Assembly: GCF_022668875.1 (NCBI RefSeq) | Contig: NZ_JAKGCR010000003.1 | Coordinates: 248,001-312,000, forward strand | Reading direction: 5' to 3' | From: Domibacillus sp. PGB-M46 | GTDB taxonomy: Bacteria > Bacillota > Bacilli > Bacillales > Domibacillaceae | DNA length: 64,000 nucleotides | Shown: positions 15,755 to 25,808 of the stretch, piece by piece | How positions within the stretch are numbered: position 1 is the stretch's first letter | How the letters are laid out: each line of letters begins with the position of its first letter | Made by a program: the position numbers and the translations under genes | The notes under the pieces: model-generated | Told to the model about the DNA's origin: nothing | The model's input: only the letters and a program-made list of their open reading frames with translations | Database searches by the model: none

Positions 15755-16582
15755 ATGAGTGAACTATGGTATACCGAAAAGCAGACAGGCAGCTACGGCA
15801 TCACGATGAAAGTGAAACGTACTTTGCATACAGAACAAACGGATTTTCAATATTTAGAAATGGTGGAAACAGAAGAGTGGGGCAATATGCTGTTTTTGGA
15901 CGGCATGGTTATGACGAGCCAGCGTGATGAGTTTGTTTATCACGAAATGGTGGCACACGTACCACTATTTACACATCCAAACCCGAAAAATGTATTGGTT
16001 GTTGGCGGCGGCGACGGCGGTGTAATCCGCGAAGTGCTAAAGCACCCATCTGTTGAAAAAGCAACGCTTGCTGAAATCGACGGCAAAGTCATCGAGTATT
16101 CGAAGGTATATCTGCCTGACATCGCAGGCGACCTGGATGATCCTCGCGTTGAAGTAAAAGTAGGCGACGGCTTTATGCATATCGCAGAGTCTGAAAATGA
16201 GTATGACGTCATTATGGTCGATTCAACAGAGCCAGTCGGCCCGGCTGTTAACTTATTTACAAAAGGCTTTTATGCCGGTATTTCTAAAGCATTGAAAGAA
16301 GACGGTATTTTTGTGGCGCAGTGTGACAATCCTTGGTTTAAAGCAGAGCTTATCCGTCAGGTGCAGGCGGATGTAAAAGAAATTTTCCCAATTACACGTC
16401 TGTACACAGCTAATATCCCAACATATCCGAGCGGCCTTTGGTGCTTTACAATTGGCTCGAAAAAACACGATCCGCTTCAGGTGGAAGAGAGCCGTTTCCA
16501 CGATATCGAAACAAAATACTATACGAAAGAGCTGCACAAAGCGGCATTTGCGCTGCCAAAATTCGTGCAGGATTTAACATAA
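15755..16582 (+). CDS. speE: Spermidine synthase (polyamine aminopropyltransferase)
   Basis: SpeE transfers the aminopropyl group of decarboxylated S-adenosylmethionine to putrescine to make spermidine. The 275-residue protein has the N-terminal beta domain ([18 protein letters not shown]), then a Rossmann methyltransferase-like core. Within it, [18 protein letters not shown] is the cofactor loop and [16 protein letters not shown] contains the catalytic Asp region. AAGGAGG precedes ATG 15755. One nt separates its stop from speB, so arginine-derived agmatine, putrescine and spermidine synthesis are co-expressed. Confidence 0.95.
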   Translation: MSELWYTEKQTGSYGITMKVKRTLHTEQTDFQYLEMVETEEWGNMLFLDGMVMTSQRDEFVYHEMVAHVPLFTHPNPKNVLVVGGGDGGVIREVLKHPSVEKATLAEIDGKVIEYSKVYLPDIAGDLDDPRVEVKVGDGFMHIAESENEYDVIMVDSTEPVGPAVNLFTKGFYAGISKALKEDGIFVAQCDNPWFKAELIRQVQADVKEIFPITRLYTANIPTYPSGLWCFTIGSKKHDPLQVEESRFHDIETKYYTKELHKAAFALPKFVQDLT

Positions 16583-16583
16583 G

Positions 16584-17453
16584 ATGAGATTTGACGAAGC
16601 ATATTCAGGAAATGTATTTATTGGAACGCAAACATCATTTGAAGACAGTGATGTCGTGCTGTATGGCATGCCGATGGACTGGACGGTAAGCTACCGTCCA
16701 GGTTCGCGCTTCGGCCCGGCCCGCATTCGCGAAGTATCGATCGGGCTTGAAGAATACAGCGCCTATTTAGATCGTGAGCTGCACGAAGTTGCGTATTTTG
16801 ATGCAGGGGACATTCCATTGCCATTTGGCAACGCACAAAGAAGCCTCGATATCATTGAGGAATATATTGATGGACTGCTTGAAGCCGGCAAAAAGCCGCT
16901 TGGTATGGGCGGCGAGCACTTGGTATCATGGCCAGTTATGAAAGCAGCGGCGAAAAAGTATAAGGATTTGGCGATCATTCATTTTGACGCGCATACCGAT
17001 CTGCGCGAAGAGTACGAAGGTGAGCCTTTGTCACACTCTACGCCAATTCGCAAAATTGCCGAGCATATCGGTCCTAAAAATGTATACTCATTTGGTATCC
17101 GTTCCGGTATGAAGGAAGAATTCCAGTGGGCAAAAGAAAACGGCATGCACATTTCTAAATTTGAAGTGCTGGAGCCGCTGAAAGAAATTCTGCCGACGCT
17201 TGCGGGGCGTCCGGTTTATGTAACGATTGACATCGACGTACTGGATCCGGCTCATGCGCCAGGTACAGGAACTGTAGACGCTGGCGGTATTACATCGAAA
17301 GAGCTTTTAGCATCCATTCATGCCATTGCGGGATCAGATGTAAATGTCATCGGTGCGGACCTTGTTGAGGTAGCGCCGATCTACGATAACTCTGAACAAA
17401 CAGCGAATACAGCATCGAAGCTGATTCGGGAAATGCTGCTCGGTTTCTTTTAA
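16584..17453 (+). CDS. speB: Agmatinase
   Basis: Agmatinase hydrolyses agmatine to putrescine and urea, supplying speE. The 289-residue ureohydrolase has the binuclear manganese motifs GGEHLVSWP, IIHFDAHTDLREEYEG and VTIDIDVLDPAHAPGTGT. Its start ATG 16584 lies one base after the speE stop, with the ribosome-binding site inside speE. It ends at a strong terminator. Confidence 0.95.
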   Translation: MRFDEAYSGNVFIGTQTSFEDSDVVLYGMPMDWTVSYRPGSRFGPARIREVSIGLEEYSAYLDRELHEVAYFDAGDIPLPFGNAQRSLDIIEEYIDGLLEAGKKPLGMGGEHLVSWPVMKAAAKKYKDLAIIHFDAHTDLREEYEGEPLSHSTPIRKIAEHIGPKNVYSFGIRSGMKEEFQWAKENGMHISKFEVLEPLKEILPTLAGRPVYVTIDIDVLDPAHAPGTGTVDAGGITSKELLASIHAIAGSDVNVIGADLVEVAPIYDNSEQTANTASKLIREMLLGFF

Positions 17454-17457
17454 ACGT

Positions 17458-17487
17458 GTGTCCGGCTTCTTGCCGGACACTTTTTTG
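17458..17487 (+). terminator. speEB terminator
   Basis: GTGTCCGGC pairs with GCCGGACAC around TTCTT and is followed by TTTTTT. Confidence 0.9.
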
Positions 17488-17614
17488 TTTGTGGTAAGGC
17501 GGCTTGTTTACAACGTGTAGCAGATACGGCGAATGGGCTGCCAAAAACAGACGTTTAGCCGGCACGATTTCTGTGTTAAAATAAACACACATTACAACAA
17601 GGAAGTGATTCGGC

Positions 17615-18049
17615 GTGGCAGATGAGCAGATGCCCGTGAAAATCCGGGTGAAGACGGATGTAGCGCACGAAGGGGAAAAGGAAACGTTTGAGCTGTCGCT
17701 GTTTGGACGGCTGTTTAAAAAAGAGGGGTCCACATTTTTAAAATATGATGAAGTGCAGGATGAGGGGGTCGTGCACACCATCGTAAAGCTTGCAGACGCA
17801 GGGGCGCTTATTCTGCGGAGCGGTGCTTTGAAAATGCGGATGATTTTCGAAGAAGGGCAGCGGCTGAACGGCTCATATGAAAGCCAGTTCGGCACGCTTC
17901 TTTTGACAACCGATACCAAAACCTTTACCCACAACATGAACGATGCGGGCACCGGACAAGCCGAGTTAGTATATAGCCTGCTTATGCAGGGCGATGCAGT
18001 CGGCACGTATACGATGAATATCCACTATGAACTGGAGGAACAATTGTGA
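17615..18049 (+). CDS. ywiB: DUF1934 family protein YwiB
   Basis: This 144-residue soluble protein of the YwiB/DUF1934 family has a predicted calycin-like beta-barrel ([23 protein letters not shown] and later alternating strands such as [13 protein letters not shown]). Its function is unknown. The start GTG 17615 follows AAGGAAGTGA. The last four bases overlap the argS start (GTGA), as in the conserved ywiB-argS pair. Confidence 0.82.
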   Translation: MADEQMPVKIRVKTDVAHEGEKETFELSLFGRLFKKEGSTFLKYDEVQDEGVVHTIVKLADAGALILRSGALKMRMIFEEGQRLNGSYESQFGTLLLTTDTKTFTHNMNDAGTGQAELVYSLLMQGDAVGTYTMNIHYELEEQL

Positions 18050-19716
18050 ACATTGCAGAACAAATGCAGGCACAGCTCAAAGAAGAAATTAAACAAGCTG
18101 TCCTGAAAGCAGGACTTGCCGCAGAGAGCGAAATTCCTGCTGTCCTACTTGAAACACCAAAAGATAAATCACATGGTGATTATTCGACAAACATGGCGAT
18201 GCAGCTGGCGCGGATTGCCAAAAAAGCACCACGCCAAATTGCAGAAGCGATTCAGGAAAATATGGACCTGTCAAAGAGTTCCGTTGAGAAAATTGATATC
18301 GCCGGACCCGGATTTATTAACTTTTACATGAATAACAGCTATTTGACGGATCTCGTTCCGTCTGTGCTGAAAGCGGGAGACGAATACGGAAGATCCAATG
18401 CCGGCAAAGGCGAAAAAATTCAAGTGGAATTTGTTTCAGCTAATCCAACGGGTGATTTGCATCTGGGCCACGCACGCGGCGCTTCCGTTGGCGATTCGCT
18501 GTGCAATGTATTAGATGCAGCTGGTTATGACGTCACGCGTGAATATTATATTAACGATGCCGGCAACCAGATCCATAATCTGGCCTTGTCTGTTGAAGCC
18601 CGTTACTTCCAGGCGCTTGGTCTTGAAAAAGAAATGCCGGAAGACGGCTACCATGGCAAGGATATTATCAATATCGGGAAAGAGCTGGCGGAAGAATTTG
18701 GCGATCAATTTGCCAATATGCCGGAAGATGAACGTTACAAGGCTTTCCGTGCTCACGGTTTAAAGCTGGAGCTGGCGAAGCTTCAAAAAGACTTGGCGGA
18801 CTTCCGCGTGAAATTTGATGTGTGGTTCTCCGAAACCTCTTTATACGAAAACGGCAAAATTGACGAAGCGCTCAAAGCACTTGACCAAAATGGCCATACA
18901 TTCGAAGAAGACGGTGCACTTTGGTTCCGTTCTACAGCATTTGGCGATGATAAAGACCGTGTTCTTCGCAAACAGGACGGTTCATACACATACTTAACGC
19001 CGGATATTGCGTACCACCGTGATAAATTTGAGCGTGGATTCGACAAAGTCATCAACATCTGGGGTGCCGACCACCATGGCTACATTCCGCGTATGAAAGC
19101 AGCCGTTGAAGCACTTGGCATGAAACCGGAGCAGCTTGAAGTAGAAGTGATCCAAATGGTGCAGCTGTATAAAGACGGCGAAAAAATGAAGATGAGCAAA
19201 CGTACAGGCAAAGCGGTTACGATGCGTGAGCTGGTAGAAGAAGTCGGCCTGGATGCTGTCCGTTACTTCTTTGCAATGCGCAGCGGCGATACACATATGG
19301 ACTTTGACCTTGATCTTGCGGTATCACAGTCTAATGAAAACCCCGTTTATTACTCACAGTATGCATACACGCGTATCTCCAGCATTTTGCGCCAGGCAGC
19401 TGAACAAGGCTTAACGGCATCGGCAGAAGCAAATGTATCATTGTTAACGTCTGAAAAAGAAGTAGACCTGCTGAAAAAACTGGGTGACTTCCCGCAGGTA
19501 GTCGCCGAAGCGGCAGAAAAACGTATTCCGCACCGCATTACAAACTATGTGCATGATCTTGCGGCAGGCTTCCACAGTTTCTACGGAGCCCATAAAGTGG
19601 TAGACAAGGAAAACGCAGAAGCGTCCAAAGCACGCCTTGCTCTTGTGCAGGCTGTACAAATTACATTGAAAAATGCATTGAAACTGATCGGTGTATCAGC
19701 ACCGGAAAAGATGTAA
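18046..19716 (+). CDS. argS: Arginyl-tRNA synthetase
   Basis: This class I aminoacyl-tRNA synthetase of 556 residues charges tRNA-Arg. The HIGH-like motif is in [16 protein letters not shown] near residue 130. The second signature is the degenerate KMSK ([13 protein letters not shown]). A DALR-type anticodon-binding C-terminal domain follows ([17 protein letters not shown] onward). Translation is coupled to ywiB through the GTGA overlap; GGAGGA lies upstream. No T-box leader is seen. It ends at a perfect terminator hairpin. Confidence 0.97.
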   Translation: MNIAEQMQAQLKEEIKQAVLKAGLAAESEIPAVLLETPKDKSHGDYSTNMAMQLARIAKKAPRQIAEAIQENMDLSKSSVEKIDIAGPGFINFYMNNSYLTDLVPSVLKAGDEYGRSNAGKGEKIQVEFVSANPTGDLHLGHARGASVGDSLCNVLDAAGYDVTREYYINDAGNQIHNLALSVEARYFQALGLEKEMPEDGYHGKDIINIGKELAEEFGDQFANMPEDERYKAFRAHGLKLELAKLQKDLADFRVKFDVWFSETSLYENGKIDEALKALDQNGHTFEEDGALWFRSTAFGDDKDRVLRKQDGSYTYLTPDIAYHRDKFERGFDKVINIWGADHHGYIPRMKAAVEALGMKPEQLEVEVIQMVQLYKDGEKMKMSKRTGKAVTMRELVEEVGLDAVRYFFAMRSGDTHMDFDLDLAVSQSNENPVYYSQYAYTRISSILRQAAEQGLTASAEANVSLLTSEKEVDLLKKLGDFPQVVAEAAEKRIPHRITNYVHDLAAGFHSFYGAHKVVDKENAEASKARLALVQAVQITLKNALKLIGVSAPEKM

Positions 19717-19723
19717 CAAATAA

Positions 19724-19764
19724 AAGAGCCTGTTCTTAAAATAAGAACAGGCTCTTCTTTTTTA
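19724..19764 (+). terminator. argS terminator
   Basis: AAGAGCCTGTTCTTA pairs with TAAGAACAGGCTCTT around three A residues and is followed by CTTTTTT. Confidence 0.93.
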
Positions 19765-19768
19765 TGCA

Positions 19769-19798
19769 TTGACTGAATGTTCATTCATACATTAGGAT
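19769..19798 (+). promoter_or_regulatory. fadF operon promoter with dyad operator in the spacer
   Basis: TTGACT (19769-19774), 18 nt, TAGGAT (19793-19798) forms a sigma-A promoter. The dyad TGAATG-TT-CATTCA (19774-19787) fills its spacer. The half sites equal those of the Bacillus FadR box (TGAATGA ... TCATTCA), but the central spacing is shorter. The operon's own TetR regulator or FadR is the likely binder. Confidence 0.55.
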
Positions 19799-19824
19799 AA
19801 AGAAAAGGAATGGAAGGGACGTGA

Positions 19825-21918
19825 ATGAAGATGAACGGATGGCTATGGCTGAATGTGGCTGCGGCGCTATTTGTAATCGCTTACTCCACCTTTTTGTTCA
19901 TTTATTTATTGAAAACACGTTACACATTCATTCGGCTCGGTAAGAAAGAAGAATGGCATTCTAAAAGAAACGAACGTTTAAAAAACATGATGGTTCATGT
20001 GTTTGGCCAGAAAAAACTGCTGAAAGATAGAAAAAGCGGGGCTATTCACGTGATGTTTTTTTATGGTTTTTTGCTTGTACAGCTTGGAGCGCTCGATTTT
20101 ATTATAAAAGGGGTGGTGCCGGGTGCCCATTTGCCGCTTGGTCCGCTTTACGGCTCTTTTACGTTTTTTCAGGAAGTGGTTACGCTCGTCATTCTCGCTG
20201 CCGTCGTCTGGGCATTCTACCGCCGCTACATTGAAAAGCTCGTTCGCTTAAAGCGCGGCTGGAAAAGCGGTCTTGTGCTCGTCTTTATCGGTTCCCTTAT
20301 GCTGTCTGTTTTAATAGGGAACGGCATGTGGCTTCTCTGGCAGGAAAAGGCCGTCGGTTTCGGCTGGTCGGAGCCAATTGCCTCGCTCATTGCTATTCCT
20401 TTTGCCGGGCTTGCGCAGCCGGCCATCGTTGGCCTGTTTTATGTGATGTGGTGGGTGCATCTTCTGGTGCTGCTCGCTTTTCTTGTGTATGTGCCGCAGT
20501 CAAAGCACGCCCATTTGATTGCCGGCCCTGTTAATACGTATATTCACCGGCTCGAACAGGCGGGGACGCTTCGTAAAATTGATTTTGAAGATGAGGCGCA
20601 GGAGAGTTTCGGGGCAGGCAAAATAGAAGACTTTACCCGCGCACAGCTGCTTGATTTGTATGCCTGTGTAGAATGCGGCCGCTGTACTTCCATGTGCCCG
20701 GCAACCGGAACAGGTAAAATGCTGTCACCAATGGACTTGATTGTGAAGCTGCGGGACCATCTGACCTTTACTGGAGCAGCGGTTACTTCAAAGCAGCCAT
20801 GGGTCCCGGCATTTGCTTTTTCCAACACAAAGGGCAATCAAATTGCTGAAGGGGCTTTTGTATACAGCCCGCAGCTGATTGGAGACGTCATCACAGAAGA
20901 AGAGCTATGGGCCTGTACAACCTGCCGGAATTGTGAGGATCAGTGCCCGGTTATGAATGAACACGTTGATAAAATTATTGATATGAGACGCTACCTGGTA
21001 CTGACAGAAGGAAAGATGAACCCGGATGCACAACGGGCCATACAAAATATCGAGCGGCAGGGTAACCCGTGGGGACTGAATCGGAAGGACAAAGAAAAGT
21101 GGCGGGAGCTGCGCAGTGATGTTTACATTCCGACAATGAAAGAAGCACAAAAAGCGGGAGAGGAGCCGGAATATTTATTTTGGGTCGGCTCTATGGGTGC
21201 ATTCGACAGCCGAAGCCAGAAGATCGCCCTATCGTTTGCAAGACTGCTCAATGAAGCAGGCATTTCCTTTGCTATTTTAGGCAGCAAGGAAAAAAATTCG
21301 GGCGATACGCCTCGGCGCCTCGGCAATGAATTTTTATTCCAGGAACTCGCTGCTGCGAATATAGCCGAATTTGAGAAGCATGGTATACGAAAAATTGTAA
21401 CGATCGATCCACACGCATATAACGCCTTTAAAAGAGAATATCCGGATTTTGGATTTCAGGCGGAAGTGTACCATCATACCGAGCTGTTAGATACGCTTGT
21501 ACGGGAAGGAAAGTTGAAGCCGGTGCATCCGGTAAACGAAACAGTCACTTTCCATGATTCCTGTTATCTTGGCCGGTATAATGATGTATATGACCCGCCT
21601 CGGAATATCCTGGCTGCGATTCCCGGAGTACGGCTCGTCGAAATGAAACGCAGCCGGGAGAACAGCATGTGCTGCGGGGCAGGAGGAGGCTTGATGTGGA
21701 TGGAAGAGCATACAGGCCACCGCATTAATGTGGCACGTACGGAGCAAGCGCTAGAGCAGGCTCCATCTGTAATCAGCTCGGGGTGCCCGTTCTGCTTAAC
21801 GATGCTCAATGATGGAACGAAAGCAAAAGAAATAGAAGAGACGGTTGCCACTTATGATGTGGCTGAGTTGCTGGAGAAGGCTGTTCTAGGGCAACAAAAA
21901 GAAGCGGGCGCTTCTTAA
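19825..21918 (+). CDS. fadF: FadF-like membrane (Fe-S) oxidoreductase of fatty-acid oxidation
   Basis: This 697-residue protein has five or so N-terminal transmembrane helices (to ~230, nitrate-reductase-gamma-like). Two 4Fe-4S ferredoxin-type clusters follow (CVECGRCTSMCPATG and CTTCRNCEDQCPVMNEH). Two CCG domains close the protein, including MCCGAGGGLMWMEE and SSGCPFCLTM. It is thought to pass electrons from acyl-CoA dehydrogenases or ETF to the quinone pool. It is the first gene of an operon with mmgB, two acyl-CoA dehydrogenases and a TetR regulator. The start is ATG 19825 or the ATG two codons on. Confidence 0.87.
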   Translation: MKMNGWLWLNVAAALFVIAYSTFLFIYLLKTRYTFIRLGKKEEWHSKRNERLKNMMVHVFGQKKLLKDRKSGAIHVMFFYGFLLVQLGALDFIIKGVVPGAHLPLGPLYGSFTFFQEVVTLVILAAVVWAFYRRYIEKLVRLKRGWKSGLVLVFIGSLMLSVLIGNGMWLLWQEKAVGFGWSEPIASLIAIPFAGLAQPAIVGLFYVMWWVHLLVLLAFLVYVPQSKHAHLIAGPVNTYIHRLEQAGTLRKIDFEDEAQESFGAGKIEDFTRAQLLDLYACVECGRCTSMCPATGTGKMLSPMDLIVKLRDHLTFTGAAVTSKQPWVPAFAFSNTKGNQIAEGAFVYSPQLIGDVITEEELWACTTCRNCEDQCPVMNEHVDKIIDMRRYLVLTEGKMNPDAQRAIQNIERQGNPWGLNRKDKEKWRELRSDVYIPTMKEAQKAGEEPEYLFWVGSMGAFDSRSQKIALSFARLLNEAGISFAILGSKEKNSGDTPRRLGNEFLFQELAAANIAEFEKHGIRKIVTIDPHAYNAFKREYPDFGFQAEVYHHTELLDTLVREGKLKPVHPVNETVTFHDSCYLGRYNDVYDPPRNILAAIPGVRLVEMKRSRENSMCCGAGGGLMWMEEHTGHRINVARTEQALEQAPSVISSGCPFCLTMLNDGTKAKEIEETVATYDVAELLEKAVLGQQKEAGAS

Positions 21919-21937
21919 TGAAAGGAGGACGGCGCAG

Positions 21938-22789
21938 GTGAAGGTAAGAAAAATCATGGTGATCGGTGCCGGACAAATGGGAGCAGGCATTGCACAGGTA
22001 TGTGCGCAGGCCGGCTATGAAGTGGCTTTATACGATATCAGCCAGGCGAACTTGAAGGAGGGCTGGAAAAGAATCGGAAAAAATTTAGCCCGCCAAGTGG
22101 TAAAGAGGCGAATGAGTGAGGAAGAGAAGGGGGATATTCTGGCCAGACTGGAGGGCTCATCTTCTCTTGGCAACGCAGCGGAGGCTGATATGGTGATTGA
22201 AGCAGTCGTTGAGAATATGAACGTAAAGCGGGAGATTTTCTCGCAGCTGGATGAACTCGTCCAGGACCATGCTATTTTGGCTTCTAATACGTCTTCTCTG
22301 CCGATTACCGAAATCGCAGCGGCGACGGATCGGCCGGAAAACGTGATTGGCATGCATTTTATGAACCCGGTGCCGGTGATGAGACTGGTTGAAATTGTTC
22401 GCGGGCTTGCTACATCGGATGAAGTCCACAAGAAGGTAGAGGAAGTAGCTAGAACGATTGGCAAAGTACCTGTGGAAGTCAATGACTTTCCAGGGTTTGT
22501 ATCTAACCGGATTTTAATGCCAATGATCAATGAAGCGATTTATGCTCTTTATGAAGGAGCTGCCACAAAAGAAGCCATTGATGATGTCATGAAGCTTGGT
22601 ATGAATCATCCAATGGGGCCGATTGAGCTGGCGGATTTTATTGGGCTGGACACGTGTTTGTCTGTGATGGAGATTTTGCATGAAGGCTTTGGCGATGATA
22701 AATACCGGCCATGCCCGCTGCTCCGGAAATATGTAAAAGCTGGCTGGGTCGGTAAAAAAGCAGGGCGCGGGTTTTATATATACGAGTAA
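21938..22789 (+). CDS. mmgB: 3-hydroxybutyryl-CoA dehydrogenase (MmgB/Hbd family)
   Basis: This 283-residue NAD(P)-dependent 3-hydroxyacyl-CoA dehydrogenase has an N-terminal Rossmann motif IMVIGAGQMGAGIAQVCAQAG. It also has IGMHFMNPVPVMRLVEIVRG with the catalytic His, and the C-terminal substrate domain from DFPGFVSNRILMPMINEA. It oxidises short-chain 3-hydroxyacyl-CoA. The start GTG 21938 follows AAAGGAGGA, 19 nt after fadF, within the same operon. Confidence 0.9.
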   Translation: MKVRKIMVIGAGQMGAGIAQVCAQAGYEVALYDISQANLKEGWKRIGKNLARQVVKRRMSEEEKGDILARLEGSSSLGNAAEADMVIEAVVENMNVKREIFSQLDELVQDHAILASNTSSLPITEIAAATDRPENVIGMHFMNPVPVMRLVEIVRGLATSDEVHKKVEEVARTIGKVPVEVNDFPGFVSNRILMPMINEAIYALYEGAATKEAIDDVMKLGMNHPMGPIELADFIGLDTCLSVMEILHEGFGDDKYRPCPLLRKYVKAGWVGKKAGRGFYIYE

Positions 22790-22803
22790 AGGAGGCGGGA
22801 GGG

Positions 22804-23877
22804 ATGAATCTTGAGCTGACCGATGTTCAGCAAAAAACGCGTAATGCGGCCCGGCACTTTGCAGAAAACATAGCGGCAACCTTTGTTCCACAGATGGAAG
22901 CCGGCGAGTTTCCTTATGCACTCGTTCAAAAAATGGCAGAGCATGGACTGATGGGACTGATGGTGCCGAAAGAATATGGCGGTGCCGGGCTTGATTTTGT
23001 TTCCTACATTACGGCTGTTCACGAGCTGTCAAAAGTAAGCGCAGCGGCCGGTGTGATTTTGTCGGTTCATACATCCGTCGGCACAGCCCCTATTCTGGCT
23101 TTTGGAACGGAGGAACAAAAGAACACGTATATACCAAAGCTCGCCTCCGGCAAATGGCTCGGTGCTTTTTGTTTAACCGAGCCATCGTCGGGCTCTGATG
23201 CCTCTTCTTTAAAAACGACAGCACGCCGCGATGGAGATGCCTATGTTTTAAATGGTTCCAAGCTGTTTGTCACAAACGGCGGAGCAGCGGATTTATATGT
23301 TATTTTTGCCAGGTCGGAAGCCGGTATTACGGCTTTTATAGCCGAAAAAGGTACACCTGGCTTTCTCATTGGCAAGGATGAGAAAAAAATGGGTCTTCAC
23401 GGGTCCAAAACGACGGCTCTTACCTTTGAAGACATGCGTCTGCCGCTCCAAAACAGACTTGGAGAAGAAGGAAGAGGCTTTCATATTGCCATGTCTAATT
23501 TGGACGGTGGACGGATTGGTATTGCAGCGCAGGCGCTCGGCATCGCAGAAGCAGCTTTTGAGTATGCAAAGAAAAACCGTGCAGGTATAGAGCTGGCTGA
23601 TATGGCTGTATCGGTTGAGGCAGCCAGGCTGCTTGTCTATCGGGCTGCGTATTTACGTGCAGCCGGCCAGACATGCGGAAGGGAAGCCTCTATGGCCAAG
23701 CTTTTTGCTTCAAAAGCAGCGGTCGCCATCACAAGCCAATGCATCAGCCAGCTTGCCGGAAACGGGCCGGCAGAACGGCTTTTCCGCGATGCCAAAGTAA
23801 CGGAGATTTACGAAGGAACATCGGAAATTCAGCGAATGGTGATCAGCAAGCATTTGGCAAAGGGGATGGGGAGATGA
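22804..23877 (+). CDS. Acyl-CoA dehydrogenase paralog with two internal deletions
   Basis: This flavoprotein of the acyl-CoA dehydrogenase family is 357 residues, shorter than the usual ~380. FAD/substrate segments [19 protein letters not shown] and SKLFVTNGG, and the C-terminal catalytic Glu in [13 protein letters not shown], are present. Compared with its neighbour it lacks ~15 residues at [13 protein letters not shown], where others read [15 protein letters not shown]. A further ~5 residues are missing at [11 protein letters not shown], where [13 protein letters not shown] is usual. Both gaps are in frame. It may have altered specificity or be losing function. The start ATG 22804 follows AAAGGAGGCGGGAGGG. 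Confidence 0.82.
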   Translation: MNLELTDVQQKTRNAARHFAENIAATFVPQMEAGEFPYALVQKMAEHGLMGLMVPKEYGGAGLDFVSYITAVHELSKVSAAAGVILSVHTSVGTAPILAFGTEEQKNTYIPKLASGKWLGAFCLTEPSSGSDASSLKTTARRDGDAYVLNGSKLFVTNGGAADLYVIFARSEAGITAFIAEKGTPGFLIGKDEKKMGLHGSKTTALTFEDMRLPLQNRLGEEGRGFHIAMSNLDGGRIGIAAQALGIAEAAFEYAKKNRAGIELADMAVSVEAARLLVYRAAYLRAAGQTCGREASMAKLFASKAAVAITSQCISQLAGNGPAERLFRDAKVTEIYEGTSEIQRMVISKHLAKGMGR

Positions 23878-24998
23878 ACTTCACATTGTCAGAAGAGCAC
23901 AGCATGATCCGGAAAATGGTGCGGGATTTTGCGGAAAAAGAAGTTGCACCGTCTGCTGCCGAGCGTGATGAAGAAGAGCGCTTTGATTCAGGGATTTTTC
24001 ACAAAATGGCGGAACTCGGCTTAACAGGAATCCCATGGCCGGAAGCATATGGAGGAATCGGCAGTGACTATCTTGCTTACTGTGTGGCCATTGAAGAACT
24101 CTCGCGTGTATGCGCTTCAACAGGTGTTACTCTGTCGGCTCATACCTCACTGGCCAGCTGGCCGATTTACGCATTTGGAACAGAGGAGCAAAAAAAGAAA
24201 TATTTAAAGCCGCTGGCCCAGGGGAAAAAAATAGGTGCTTATGCACTGACGGAACCCGGAAGCGGTTCAGATGCGGCCAGCTTAAAAACAACAGCTCACC
24301 GTGACGGCGCCTCTTTTGTTTTAAATGGCTCCAAGGTCTTTATTACAAACGGAGGTGTTGCTGACTTATATATTGTTTTTGCGAAAGCAGAGGAAGGGAT
24401 GACCGCTTTTATCGTAGAAAAACAATTTAACGGATTTTCAACTGGAAAAAAAGAAAAGAAAATGGGCATCCGTTCGTCCCCTACCACGGAAATTATCTTT
24501 GACAATTGCCGCGTTCCGGTAGAAAATGTATTAGGTGAAATTGGAAGCGGTTTTAAAATAGCGATGAAAACGCTTGACGGCGGCCGCAATGGCATTGCAG
24601 CCCAGGCGGTCGGGATTGCACAGGGAGCGCTGGATGCGGCACTTTCCTATGCAAGAGAGCGCCGGCAGTTTGGAAAACCCATTATGGCTAACCAGGGAAT
24701 CTCGTTTAAACTCGCAGATATGGCAACTTCTGTTGAGGCGGCGAGACTGCTGACTTATCAAGCAGCCTGGCTGGAGTCAGAAGGCCTTCCATACGGAAAA
24801 GCATCGGCTATGTCCAAGCTCATGGCTGGTGATACGGCTATGTATGTAACGACGGAAGCCGTTCAAATTTTCGGAGGCTACGGGTATACAAAAGATTATC
24901 CGGTTGAGCGCTTTATGCGTGATGCGAAAATTACCCAAATTTATGAAGGGACACAGGAAATTCAGCGTCTTGTGATTTCCAGGTTTTTATCAACGTAA
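23874..24998 (+). CDS. acdA: Acyl-CoA dehydrogenase
   Basis: This 374-residue short-chain-type acyl-CoA dehydrogenase introduces the alpha-beta double bond of acyl-CoA and passes electrons to ETF. Complete signatures are seen: [79 protein letters not shown], the last with the catalytic Glu. The start ATG 23874 overlaps the previous stop (ATGA) and gives the normal family N-terminus [14 protein letters not shown]; upstream in-frame codons lie inside the preceding gene. Assigning the symbol acdA between the two paralogs is a choice. Confidence 0.9.
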   Translation: MNFTLSEEHSMIRKMVRDFAEKEVAPSAAERDEEERFDSGIFHKMAELGLTGIPWPEAYGGIGSDYLAYCVAIEELSRVCASTGVTLSAHTSLASWPIYAFGTEEQKKKYLKPLAQGKKIGAYALTEPGSGSDAASLKTTAHRDGASFVLNGSKVFITNGGVADLYIVFAKAEEGMTAFIVEKQFNGFSTGKKEKKMGIRSSPTTEIIFDNCRVPVENVLGEIGSGFKIAMKTLDGGRNGIAAQAVGIAQGALDAALSYARERRQFGKPIMANQGISFKLADMATSVEAARLLTYQAAWLESEGLPYGKASAMSKLMAGDTAMYVTTEAVQIFGGYGYTKDYPVERFMRDAKITQIYEGTQEIQRLVISRFLST

Positions 24999-25010
24999 GG
25001 TGGTGTGAAG

Positions 25011-25658
25011 ATGGAACGAGCGAAACGGCCGGTACCTACTTCGGTTAAAGACACACAACTGATTGAAAAACGGCGGGCTGAGATGATCCGCGGTTCTGTG
25101 CAATTATTTAAGCAAAAAGGCTTTCATCGGACGACAACCCGTGAAATTGCAAAAGCAGCCGGCTTCAGTATTGGAACATTGTACGAATATATTCGGACCA
25201 AAGAAGATGTGCTGTATCTTGTGTGCGACAGTATTTATGATCAAGTAAAGAGCCGAATCGAGCAAATGGATCTTGAACAGGGGACACTTGAAAATCTTAA
25301 GCTTGGTATCAGCCACTTCTTTTATGTGATTGATGAGATGCAGGATGAAGTTCAAGTATTGTATCAAGAGATAAAATCCCTTTCAAAGGATGTCCTTCCA
25401 TATGTATTAGAAAAAGAAGAAGAAATGACAGCGATGGTGGAAAAGCTTATTCAGCGGTGTGTTGACAATGGTGTACTCGATATGGATAAAGACCATGTTC
25501 GTATACTGGCACAAAACATTTTTGTACTGGGACAAATGTGGGGCTTCCGACGTTTCATGCTTCAGGAGAATTTTGAGCTGGAGGAATACATTAACCTGCA
25601 GATAAACTTATTATTTGAAGGTGTAAAAGGATATGAAATAAAAGCCGCCCTCAAATGA
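25011..25658 (+). CDS. TetR/AcrR family regulator of the acyl-CoA operon
   Basis: This is a 215-residue repressor with an N-terminal TetR helix-turn-helix (RGSVQLFKQKGFHRTTTREIAKAAGFSIGTLYEYIRTKEDVLY, residues ~27-70) and an all-helical ligand domain. The start is ATG 25011, seven nt after AAGGTGG. It is the last gene of the fadF-mmgB-acd-acdA cluster, so an acyl-CoA ligand and autoregulation through the dyad at 19774-19787 are plausible inferences. It could be a FadR or KstR-like protein; I do not assign a symbol. Confidence 0.87.
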   Translation: MERAKRPVPTSVKDTQLIEKRRAEMIRGSVQLFKQKGFHRTTTREIAKAAGFSIGTLYEYIRTKEDVLYLVCDSIYDQVKSRIEQMDLEQGTLENLKLGISHFFYVIDEMQDEVQVLYQEIKSLSKDVLPYVLEKEEEMTAMVEKLIQRCVDNGVLDMDKDHVRILAQNIFVLGQMWGFRRFMLQENFELEEYINLQINLLFEGVKGYEIKAALK

Positions 25659-25669
25659 GGACGGCTCAG
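25641..25669 (+). terminator. Weak hairpin at the end of the TetR gene
   Basis: AGCCG-C-CCTC and GAGG-A-CGGCT pair around AAAT, including the stop codon. No T run follows, so termination probably relies on the repeat downstream. Confidence 0.4.
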
Positions 25670-25681
25670 ACTGTTAGCAAA

Positions 25682-25808
25682 CGCCTGCTTTCGGCGTCAC
25701 TTGCTGGCTGTGAACGCTCGTGACCCCTAAAAGGTCACTCCGTTTCCCATTCAGCCGCGTTCCCGGAAAGGCAGACGTTTTTTTAATCAGTCTGCTTCCT
25801 TTTTTTAT
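25682..25808 (+). repeat. Dispersed structured repeat, copy 2, ending in a terminator
   Basis: This copy is homologous along its length to 7069-7192 (GCCTGCTTTCGGC start, GGCTGT, TGACC/GGTCA inner stem). Its 3' stem is GCAGAC/GTCTGC (25771-25795) where copy 1 has CAGGC/GCCTG, a compensatory A-T to G-C change. The stem is followed by TTCCTTTTTTT, so it is likely the transcription terminator of the acyl-CoA operon. Confidence 0.75.

Noticed and set aside
17347-18006. 219-codon minus-strand frame opposite speB end and ywiB
   Set aside because: It is antisense to ywiB, which has the conserved argS overlap; no start signal is seen.
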